From CAYVAP01 sp964521065 (GTDB taxonomy: Bacteria > Bacteroidota > Bacteroidia > J057): 64,000 bases of DNA. The notes beneath the pieces are model-generated. The model searched no databases. It had not been told where the DNA came from and worked only from the letters and a program-made list of their open reading frames with translations. The position numbers were made by a program, and so were the translations under genes. Below are positions 45,917 through 54,276 of the stretch, one piece after another; the first letter of the stretch is position 1, and every line of letters starts with the position of its first letter. The stretch is taken from NCBI GenBank assembly GCA_964521065.1, contig CAZFPQ010000002.1, positions 1 to 64,000 on the forward strand. The letters are read 5' to 3'.

Positions 45917-47323
45917 ATGCAAAAATCTTTCTTTCTCATAGTTGCTTCAATTGCCATCTGGGGATCTTGCACCCCTCAGCAAGAGCAAGCTGGAAAAGCA
46001 TATACCACACCCAACATTCTCTTCATAGCCGTAGACGACTTGAGGCCAGAACTCAACTTTTACGGGGCTACTCACATCCAGTCTCCGAACTTGGATAAAC
46101 TTGCAAGTAAGAGTCTGGTATTTGACCGTGCATACTGCAACATTCCGGTTTGCGGGGCCTCTCGGGCTAGTCTGATGACCGGGGCTCGACCGACCCGAAA
46201 GCGCTTCATTAATTACAGTTCACAAAAGGACATAGATTATCCAGAAGCAGTCTCTTTGCCGATGATACTCAAGCAGCATAACTATATCACCATATCGAAT
46301 GGGAAAATATATCATCATAAATATGACGATTCCCTCGCTTGGGATGAGATTTGGCATCCCGATCCACAGTGGGACTTCGCCTTGCCAGAAAGTCAGCAGA
46401 TAAAAAAGGAAACCAAAAGAGGCTTACCCATAGAGGCAGCAGATGTGGCAGATTCGGTTTATCGAGATGGGAAGCTGGCCTTGAAGGTGATCGCTGATTT
46501 ACGGAAGCTTAAGCAGCAAACCCAACCTTTCTTTCTGGCTATGGGCGTTGCAAAGCCTCATCTCCCCTTTACCGCCCCCAAGAAATATTGGGACCTGTAT
46601 GACCGAGATTCTATCGCCTTGCCAGAGAGTTACGTCCAGCCTGAGAACACGCCTAAAAGAGCATTTCATAAGTTTGGAGAGTTACGTCAATACAAGGGAA
46701 TTCCAAAACAAGGAGACGTACCCGAAGGGTTGGCAAAAGAACTTATCCACGGATATTATGCCTGCGTGAGCTACATAGACGCTCAGATTGGGCTGGTACT
46801 TGATGAGTTGGAGAGCTTGGGGTTAGCTGAGAATACCATCGTCATTCTCTGGGGGGATCACGGATGGAACCTTGGGGATCACAAACTGTGGTGTAAACAC
46901 GTGACCTTCGAAACGGCCATGAGAACGCCCCTCATCTTGAAAGTACCGGGGAAAACGAATGGGGAAAGGACGAATGTGATTACAGAGTATATCGACATTT
47001 ACCCAACCCTTACAGAGCTTGCTGGATTGACTGCCCCAGAAACAGCAGTTGGTCAAAGCATGGTTCCAATTCTCAATGGAATTGATAGTGACAAAGATTG
47101 GGCAGTCTCCAAATTCAAAGATGCTGTCACATTGATCAAAGGTGATCTCTTTTACACCGAGTGGACGGACGACCAAGGCATCGCCAGCGAGCGAATGCTT
47201 TTTGACCATAGAACCGATCCATTAGAATTGGATAACCTAGCGGAAAAAGAGCAACACGAGGAACTCGTAAAAAGCCTATCTACAGAACTAAGGGTACGCT
47301 GGGGAAAACACTTTTTGGATTAG
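45917..47323 (+). CDS. Iduronate-2-sulfatase-like S1 sulfatase, lipoprotein
   Basis: From ATG 45917 the 468-residue protein has a lipoprotein signal (IWGSC, Cys18) and the motif CGASR at Cys79 (VCGASRASLMTG). It is typical of the iduronate-2-sulfatase-like group (DDLRPELNFYGATHIQSPNLDKLA, GVAKPHLPFTAP, LWGDHGWNLGDHKLWCKHV). In ulvan degraders this group includes enzymes that remove 2-sulfate from xylose or act on iduronate-type residues; the substrate here is inference. An upstream in-frame ATG at 45800 gives a basic stretch without signal character. Confidence 0.9.
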   Translation: MQKSFFLIVASIAIWGSCTPQQEQAGKAYTTPNILFIAVDDLRPELNFYGATHIQSPNLDKLASKSLVFDRAYCNIPVCGASRASLMTGARPTRKRFINYSSQKDIDYPEAVSLPMILKQHNYITISNGKIYHHKYDDSLAWDEIWHPDPQWDFALPESQQIKKETKRGLPIEAADVADSVYRDGKLALKVIADLRKLKQQTQPFFLAMGVAKPHLPFTAPKKYWDLYDRDSIALPESYVQPENTPKRAFHKFGELRQYKGIPKQGDVPEGLAKELIHGYYACVSYIDAQIGLVLDELESLGLAENTIVILWGDHGWNLGDHKLWCKHVTFETAMRTPLILKVPGKTNGERTNVITEYIDIYPTLTELAGLTAPETAVGQSMVPILNGIDSDKDWAVSKFKDAVTLIKGDLFYTEWTDDQGIASERMLFDHRTDPLELDNLAEKEQHEELVKSLSTELRVRWGKHFLD

Positions 47324-47375
47324 CATCTACTCTGATACACAATTTCCAAAAATATACCAAAGAGCAGGAATAGTC

Positions 47376-50300
47376 ATGAACGTTTACCTAGCTAAATGGA
47401 TAAGCTCGCTTGCTAAGTGGGAAGTAGGATCTGTGATGTTACTCGTACTCCTGCTTCCGTTAAGCTCTTGTAATACCTCAAATGTCAACCTATTAGATCT
47501 CCGCTGCGAATACCGTAGAGATCCGCTGGGAATTGATAATACAAGGCCCCGTCTGAGTTGGAAACTGCTGGACCCTTCTCGACAGAGGGGACAAAAACAA
47601 ACTGCTTACCAGGTTATAGTCGCCAGTAGCCTTGAAAAGCTGGAAAGGAAAGTGGGGCACCTGTGGGACTCTGGCAAAACGGAATCTCAGCAATCGGTCA
47701 ATGTCGTATACGCTGGGGCCGAACTGTCGTCTGGGCAGTCATGCTACTGGAAAGTCAGGATTTGGGACAAAGATGGGAATCCATCGGCTTGGAGCGAAAC
47801 GGGCAGATTCAGTATGGGCTTGCTATCCGCTGGAGATTGGCAAGGGGAATGGATTATGAAAGAAAATCAACTCAAAACAGATCATAATTGGTACCGCAAG
47901 AGTTTTGAGTTGGAAGACAAGGCGACATCGGCATTCGTGTACGTGGCTTCGTTTGGGTATCACGAGCTCTATGTCAATGGAAAAAAGGTAACTGAGAATG
48001 TCTTAAATCCAGTTTCCTCTTTCATGAAGAAGCGAATTCCCTATCTGACCTATGACATAGAGAATCTCTTGGAAGAAGGGAAAAATGTAATCGCGGTATG
48101 GCATGCAGCAGGTTGGGCGCGCTGGCCCAGGGTAACAGAGATGATGAATCCCCCTTTTGTGTTCAAGGCACAGGCGAAAATCACCACAAAGGCTGATACG
48201 CTTCTTCTCGGTACCGATCAGAGCTGGAAATGTAAAAAAAGCCATAGTGAGTATGTGGGAAATTGGGATATACTCGACTTTGGGGGAGAGAAGATTGATG
48301 ACCGAAAGCGGGAAGATGATTGGAATACGGCAGCGTATGATGACAGGAATTGGGTACACGCGCATGTCTATGATCCCGCGGCCCTCAATGCCCAAATCGA
48401 AGGGGACAATATCCTCCTGACCTTGAATAGCAATAAGAGTCGATTCTTAAGGAAGGAATACCAAGCCATTACAGCAGAGCTAAGTCCGCAAATGGTAGAA
48501 CCACAGGTGCGATATAAAGAGATCGCCCCTGTGGCAGTCGAGAAAAGTAGCGACACTACCTACCTGATTGACATGGGAGAAAACTACACGGGCTTTTTTG
48601 AAATAAACCTCTACCATGGGCAGGAGGGGGATTCTGTTCTGTTTGAAATTGCAGATCGAGAGGAGGTGACGTCTTCCTGGAACCAAAAAAGCAAGTATAT
48701 CTATGGAGCGTCAGGAGAAGGGCGTTTTGCCAATCGATTCAATGTGGCCGGAGGGCGTTGGATTACGGTTTACGGGTTGAAGTATCAACCCGAACTAAAG
48801 GATATCAAGGGCTACGTGGTCACCAACGACCGCAGGCAAATCAGTAGTTTTGAAAGTTCCAGCGAATTGCTCAACCGCATCTATCAGGTCAACCTTAATA
48901 CCCACCTTGCCAATACCATGGATGGGATCATGGTGGATTGCCCACACCGGGAACGAAGAGGTTGGGGCGAAGTGACCGTTGCAGGTACCTATGGCGATGC
49001 CCTCCCCAATTTTGAAAGTGGTGCGTTCCTAGACCAGTATATGCAGTACATGCGCGATGCGCAGTTTGAAGATGGCCGCAACCGTGGGATAGTCAATGAG
49101 CAGGATCGCCCTTTTTTGATGTGGAAGGCCAATAACCCCATCACCATTTGGGAAACCTATCGCCACTTTGGAGACAAGAAGGTATTGGAAGACAACTATG
49201 CCTCCATGCAAAAATGGATGGAGTGGATGCACAATGCTTCTGACTATGCCGAGGGCGGCGCCTTAAAAATAGGCACCCCCGGGAAACGAGAAATGCCAGG
49301 CTTGGGAGACTGGTGCACCCCCAGAGGCAATTTCTGGACCAGCAGCAATTCACCCGATGCGGCACATTTCAATAACTGCGTGTATGCCTTTATGCTAGAG
49401 TGCGCCATGAACATGGCCAAAGCCATGAAGCTTACCGCAGACGCTAGCATGTATGCGGATCGATTGGCCGTCCAGCGAAGAGCCACTCACCACAACTCTT
49501 ATCATCCCGAAACGGGACAATACCTGGATGGCAAACAGGTAGACCAGGCATTTGCCTTGCTCACAGGTGTTACCCCTATGAGCGAGCGCTCTAAAGTGCT
49601 CCGCCAATTGGAGAACAACCTACTATATACCTTCCCCTATTACGACACGGGCAGTTCTGGACAGGCGCTTTACACCCGTTATTTCATTGAGCATGAACGC
49701 ATGGACCTCATCTATGAGTTGCTCCGAGACAAAGCCCATCCCAGCTATGGTTACTTTTTGGAGCAGGGCAAAACCACCTGGCCGGAGCGTTGGTCAGCGG
49801 TAGGCAACAGCCAGATTCACACCTGTTACACAGGAATAGGGGGATATTTCATCAAGGGTTTTGGAGGCATTCGAACGGCAAAGGAGCAAGTTGGCTATCA
49901 GCATTTTGAGTTAAAGCCAGCCCCCGTCGGGAATTTGACGTTTGCAAATACGGAGTTTGAGTCCATGTACGGCACCATTGTTTCTAACTGGAAACGAGAG
50001 GAAAATACCCTCACCTATCATGTAGAAATCCCCGTCAACACCACGGCCAAAGTTTTCATACCCGCGACTTACGCCGATGTCGTATCAGAAAGTGGGGTAT
50101 TGGCTGCTAAATCAGAGGGCGTTGCCTATTTAGGCACCGAAGCCCACAAAGCCGTTGGTAATTATGTACTATATGAATTGGCGTCTGGCCAGTATGATTT
50201 TACCGTGGAGGAGATGCCAGATACCTCATTTCCAGATCCCATATCTACTGTAGAAAATCTGGCGACCATCGGCAGGATGAGCGCTTCCTCCATGTTTATA

Positions 50301-50636
50301 GAAACCGAAAAACTTCCGGGTTTTGAGGCATTTAAGGCCAATGATGCAAACCCAGAAACGAGCTGGCAGGCGGCCTCAGCAGAGGACCAATGGCTGGAAG
50401 TCGTATGGCTTAAGCCACAGATATTCAGCCAAGTAGTGATAGATGAGTTGGGCGAAAACATTAGCTCTCACAAAGTGCAATACTGGAAAGAGGGAGAATG
50501 GATTGACATTGCTAAGGGGACCGATTGTGGGCTGGATAAGCGCTACAGCTTTGCATCTGTGACGAGTACCAAGTGTCGGCTCCTTATCCCTAATGCTGAA
50601 TTTCCGGCACTGATTTCGGAGGTTGAAATTAGGTGA
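47376..50636 (+). CDS. GH78 alpha-L-rhamnosidase (second paralogue), lipoprotein
   Basis: The 1,086-residue protein is a full-length paralogue of the GH78 at 33497-36796, with long identical blocks (CEYRRDPLGIDNT, YVASFGYHELYVNG, NRFNVAGGRW) and the same domain order. The signal carries a lipobox (PLSSC, Cys32). The catalytic motif is DCPHRERRGWGE with D521 first, again ending in Glu. The C-terminal discoidin-like domain begins near residue 960. It follows the sulfatase by 52 nt and precedes GH106. The two paralogues may differ in the position or sulfation state of the rhamnose they accept. Confidence 0.92.
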   Translation: MNVYLAKWISSLAKWEVGSVMLLVLLLPLSSCNTSNVNLLDLRCEYRRDPLGIDNTRPRLSWKLLDPSRQRGQKQTAYQVIVASSLEKLERKVGHLWDSGKTESQQSVNVVYAGAELSSGQSCYWKVRIWDKDGNPSAWSETGRFSMGLLSAGDWQGEWIMKENQLKTDHNWYRKSFELEDKATSAFVYVASFGYHELYVNGKKVTENVLNPVSSFMKKRIPYLTYDIENLLEEGKNVIAVWHAAGWARWPRVTEMMNPPFVFKAQAKITTKADTLLLGTDQSWKCKKSHSEYVGNWDILDFGGEKIDDRKREDDWNTAAYDDRNWVHAHVYDPAALNAQIEGDNILLTLNSNKSRFLRKEYQAITAELSPQMVEPQVRYKEIAPVAVEKSSDTTYLIDMGENYTGFFEINLYHGQEGDSVLFEIADREEVTSSWNQKSKYIYGASGEGRFANRFNVAGGRWITVYGLKYQPELKDIKGYVVTNDRRQISSFESSSELLNRIYQVNLNTHLANTMDGIMVDCPHRERRGWGEVTVAGTYGDALPNFESGAFLDQYMQYMRDAQFEDGRNRGIVNEQDRPFLMWKANNPITIWETYRHFGDKKVLEDNYASMQKWMEWMHNASDYAEGGALKIGTPGKREMPGLGDWCTPRGNFWTSSNSPDAAHFNNCVYAFMLECAMNMAKAMKLTADASMYADRLAVQRRATHHNSYHPETGQYLDGKQVDQAFALLTGVTPMSERSKVLRQLENNLLYTFPYYDTGSSGQALYTRYFIEHERMDLIYELLRDKAHPSYGYFLEQGKTTWPERWSAVGNSQIHTCYTGIGGYFIKGFGGIRTAKEQVGYQHFELKPAPVGNLTFANTEFESMYGTIVSNWKREENTLTYHVEIPVNTTAKVFIPATYADVVSESGVLAAKSEGVAYLGTEAHKAVGNYVLYELASGQYDFTVEEMPDTSFPDPISTVENLATIGRMSASSMFIETEKLPGFEAFKANDANPETSWQAASAEDQWLEVVWLKPQIFSQVVIDELGENISSHKVQYWKEGEWIDIAKGTDCGLDKRYSFASVTSTKCRLLIPNAEFPALISEVEIR

Positions 50637-50717
50637 ATGGGCATGCTCTGAGGGAGAATCGTAGATACACTCCTGTCGTTGAAAGCCTCGGGTGATTTTT
50701 CTTGTAAATAGATACCT

Positions 50718-53700
50718 ATGCGTACCGAAATGAATGATTTTAAAGCTTTAGGAGAAGCGATTTCCATTACCTGTAAATCTCTGTTTGCAATTTTTTTCAT
50801 GAGCATCTCCATAAAGATTATGTACGCTCAGACAACTTCGCTGGAGCAACAATTCAGGAATCCACCTTCCTCGGCAAAGGTCGGTACCATCTGGTTTTGG
50901 ATAAACGGGAATGTAACCAAAGAAGGTATAATCGCTGATCTGGAAGCAATGAAACGGGTTGGCATTCAAGAAGCGATCATTTTCAACGTAAACCTGGGAC
51001 ATCCCAAAGGAGTTGCCCCCTACTTGGGGGAAGCCTGGCTGGAATTCTTCCATTTTGCGGCTTTGGAAGCCCGGCGCTTAGGGCTTGACCTGGGGTTTCA
51101 TAATGGCGCTGGATGGTCTTCATCAGGGAGTCTATCCATTACGCCCGAATACGCCATGCAGGAATTGGTTTATTCGGAAATGACTTACCTTGGGGGCGGG
51201 GATCCTCACATTCGATTGTCTCAACCTCCCACGCATTTGGGATATTACAGAGACATCGCGGTTCTGGCGTTTCCAAAGCCCCAAAGGGATGTACGTATAG
51301 ACGACCTTGACCTCAAAATTCTCTCCCATAAGGTGAGAAGTCATTTGCCCCCGGATGATAAACTGATATCGGCCTCAGCGATTATTAACAAGGAAGAGAT
51401 TGTTGATTTGACTTCCAAACTGAAAAGCGATGGTTTCCTTGAGTGGGAAGCTCCAGAAAAGGAGTGGGTCATATTACGATTCGGCCATACTCCAACAGGT
51501 GAAATGAATCGCTTTCCAAGTGAAGGAGGCCAGGGGCTGGAATGCGATAAGATGAATGCTATGGCCGTAGACTTCTTCTTTGAGCACGCGATTATGCCCA
51601 TCATCGACAGGCTTGATACCCTCGTTGGTACTACCGTATCAAGGTGCCATATAGATAGCTATGAAGTGGGGACGACAAACTGGACGGCTGATTTCGCCAA
51701 CGAATTTAGAAAACTACGTGCTTATGACTGTCTCCCTTATCTTCCTTCTCTGGCTGGATACTACGTAGAAAGTGGCGAAGAAACGGAGCGTTTCCTTTGG
51801 GACTTCAGGCGTACGATTGGAGACTTGATTGCCAGTAAATATTACGGGCGGATGAGTGAGCTGAGCCATCAGTATGGCATGGATTTCTCGATCGAGCCCT
51901 ATTGGGGGCCGTTTGACAATATGCAAGTGGGAGAAACTGCCGATAGGGTTATGTCGGAATTTTGGAGTGGGAGCCTTGCCTTTTTTGATACGCCTAAGTT
52001 TACCGCTTCCATAGCCAAGTTAAAAGGGAATCCCATAGCCGAAGCAGAAGCTTTCACCGGCGTGAGTGGATGGGACCAGCACCCGGCTACCATAAAAGCA
52101 ATGGGAGATTTAACCTGGGCTCAGGGTATCAATCGCTTTGTCGTACATGGTTATGTTCATCAGCCTTGGGATACAGGGCCGGGGTTGACTCTTCAAAGAT
52201 TTGGCACACACTTCAATCGCCTAAATACCTGGTGGAATCAGAGCAAGCCCTTTTTTGCCTACCTCAATAGAGGTCAGTTTTTGTTGCAACAGGGTAGATC
52301 GGTGGCTGATATCATGGTTTTTACTGGCGAATCATCCCCTAATGATGCATTGTTGATACCTGAAATCAAGGCGCTTGGGTATGATTATGACCTGATTGGC
52401 TCCAATCAGATTCTTTCCTTATCGGTTAGCAATGGGATGATAGCTACCAGGGCGGGAGATTTCTATCAAGCATTGGTCCTGCCAGAAACCCACTGGATGA
52501 CTCCTCAGGTACTGGCTAAACTGAATGAGCTGATAGATTCTGGGGGTACCATCATTAGCTCAAGGCCCAAGAAATCTCCTAGTCTCACCAACTACCCGCA
52601 CTGTGATGAAGAAGTGCTATTCCTCACAGACGAATTATGGAATACTGGGCGGATTAAAGAAACTTCCGTAGTCCAATTCCTAAAAAATGGCTCGCATCCA
52701 CCTGACTTTTCTATTGAACAGGGAGATAGGGAATCCATCGATTTTATTCATAGAAATACAGAAAATGCGGATATTTACTTTTTGGTTAACTCTCTAGACC
52801 AAGGCCGCGAACTGAAGTGCAGATTTAGGATATCAGGGAAACAGCCTGAGTTTTGGGATGCCGAAACAGGAGATGTCTCAATGGCACCTGTGTGGCAAGA
52901 TAATGGGGATGGGACGACGACCGTTTCTGTCCCATTTAGTCCAAAAGGAACTGTGTTCGTGCTCTTTAGGGAACCTCCTAAGTTGCCTGTGAATATTGTG
53001 GAAGCTGATATTACGATTTACGATCCCCAATCTTGCCCCCTGCCTAATCTGAGAATTGAAAAAGCAGAATACGGTACCTTTTTACCTAATGGCCTGGTTG
53101 ATGTTACAGATGTCGTTAACGCGAAAATCAAACAGAATAAGCTCAGGGTGCAAGCGACCCGAAACCTCTGCTACTGTGATCCGGCTCCAGGGTATGTAAA
53201 AGAATTACGGATTCGGTATAAGGTGGGAGCGGACGTGCTGGAAAAAAAGGTAAGGGAGTTGGAATGGCTAGACCTGGATGCTTCGGACAAAGGAAAGCTG
53301 GAAATCCTACAAGCTGTTTTTGGGAAATTTGAGCGAGGCCTTGCTGGGATTCCTCCCGTCTATCCAGCCCATGACATTACCGATAAAGTGAAGGCGATGC
53401 TCGCCTCAGGAATATATGAGATTCCGGTCAACCCCTCTTTATGTGCAGAAGTAGTTTCCCATACTGCACACGCACTGAGGGTGACGTACACCAGCCATGA
53501 CGAGCCAAAAACAGTTACAGCCAAGAATGGTGAAGTTTTGAAGCTCACAGAAACGAGGGTTGAGCCACGGATAGAGGTTAGAGAGGGTTCCTACCATTGG
53601 GTCACGCCGTTTGCTGGGGGAATCACTTTTCGATCCTCTACAGGAAAAATATCATCTTACCAGATGGATTATGTCCCGCCACCTATTGAATTGAAGGAAA

Positions 53701-54254
53701 GTTGGGACGTAGTTTTTCCCTTACATCACCAATCTCCCAAACACACACACTTCGATTCATTGCGCTCTTGGGCTTATTCGGAAGATAAAGCAATCCGATA
53801 CTTTTCAGGAACAGCTATCTATATCAGGGAGGTTATGCTCCCTCCGGAGTTTCTTCAACGGGAGTATTCGTTAGTATTGGACTTGGGGCGAGTGAAGGAG
53901 ATTGCCGAAGTTTTTATCAATGGAGAGAAAGTAGATATTCTATGGAAAGCCCCTTTCACCCTAAATCTTGATGGGTACGTCAGCGTAGGTTCTAATACAT
54001 TGGAGGTGAAAATCACCAACCTATGGCCCAATCGTCTAATAGGAGACGAACACTTACCTCTGGATTATGAACGTCGGGGACCGCATGTGGAGAAATGGCC
54101 TGATTGGCTGCAAGCCGATGTAAATCGGCCTACAGAACGAACAACATTTGCCGGATATAAGCACTGGGACAAGGATGACAACCTGCTGCCCTCAGGTTTG
54201 CTAGGGCCCGTAAAGATTATAATTTCGAAAGTAGGGAAGTTGGACGTTGAATGA
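50718..54254 (+). CDS. GH106 alpha-L-rhamnosidase (second), exported
   Basis: The 1,178-residue protein has a signal peptide with a long n-region (ending IMYAQ, residue 38); ATG 50730 is a possible shorter start. It shows the GH106 hallmarks: WFWINGNVTKEGIIADLEAMKRVG, the HNGAGWSSSG loop, AEAEAFTGVSGWDQHPATIK and GINRFVVHGYVHQPW, and the C-terminal jelly roll with the ITNLWPNRLIGDE segment. Unlike the first GH106 it has no lipobox, so it may be periplasmic. Overall similarity to the first GH106 is moderate, not a recent duplication. It converges on the GH2 gene, with 22 nt between their stops. Confidence 0.9.
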   Translation: MRTEMNDFKALGEAISITCKSLFAIFFMSISIKIMYAQTTSLEQQFRNPPSSAKVGTIWFWINGNVTKEGIIADLEAMKRVGIQEAIIFNVNLGHPKGVAPYLGEAWLEFFHFAALEARRLGLDLGFHNGAGWSSSGSLSITPEYAMQELVYSEMTYLGGGDPHIRLSQPPTHLGYYRDIAVLAFPKPQRDVRIDDLDLKILSHKVRSHLPPDDKLISASAIINKEEIVDLTSKLKSDGFLEWEAPEKEWVILRFGHTPTGEMNRFPSEGGQGLECDKMNAMAVDFFFEHAIMPIIDRLDTLVGTTVSRCHIDSYEVGTTNWTADFANEFRKLRAYDCLPYLPSLAGYYVESGEETERFLWDFRRTIGDLIASKYYGRMSELSHQYGMDFSIEPYWGPFDNMQVGETADRVMSEFWSGSLAFFDTPKFTASIAKLKGNPIAEAEAFTGVSGWDQHPATIKAMGDLTWAQGINRFVVHGYVHQPWDTGPGLTLQRFGTHFNRLNTWWNQSKPFFAYLNRGQFLLQQGRSVADIMVFTGESSPNDALLIPEIKALGYDYDLIGSNQILSLSVSNGMIATRAGDFYQALVLPETHWMTPQVLAKLNELIDSGGTIISSRPKKSPSLTNYPHCDEEVLFLTDELWNTGRIKETSVVQFLKNGSHPPDFSIEQGDRESIDFIHRNTENADIYFLVNSLDQGRELKCRFRISGKQPEFWDAETGDVSMAPVWQDNGDGTTTVSVPFSPKGTVFVLFREPPKLPVNIVEADITIYDPQSCPLPNLRIEKAEYGTFLPNGLVDVTDVVNAKIKQNKLRVQATRNLCYCDPAPGYVKELRIRYKVGADVLEKKVRELEWLDLDASDKGKLEILQAVFGKFERGLAGIPPVYPAHDITDKVKAMLASGIYEIPVNPSLCAEVVSHTAHALRVTYTSHDEPKTVTAKNGEVLKLTETRVEPRIEVREGSYHWVTPFAGGITFRSSTGKISSYQMDYVPPPIELKESWDVVFPLHHQSPKHTHFDSLRSWAYSEDKAIRYFSGTAIYIREVMLPPEFLQREYSLVLDLGRVKEIAEVFINGEKVDILWKAPFTLNLDGYVSVGSNTLEVKITNLWPNRLIGDEHLPLDYERRGPHVEKWPDWLQADVNRPTERTTFAGYKHWDKDDNLLPSGLLGPVKIIISKVGKLDVE

Positions 54255-54276
54255 GACTTAAAAGAAATTCCCATTT

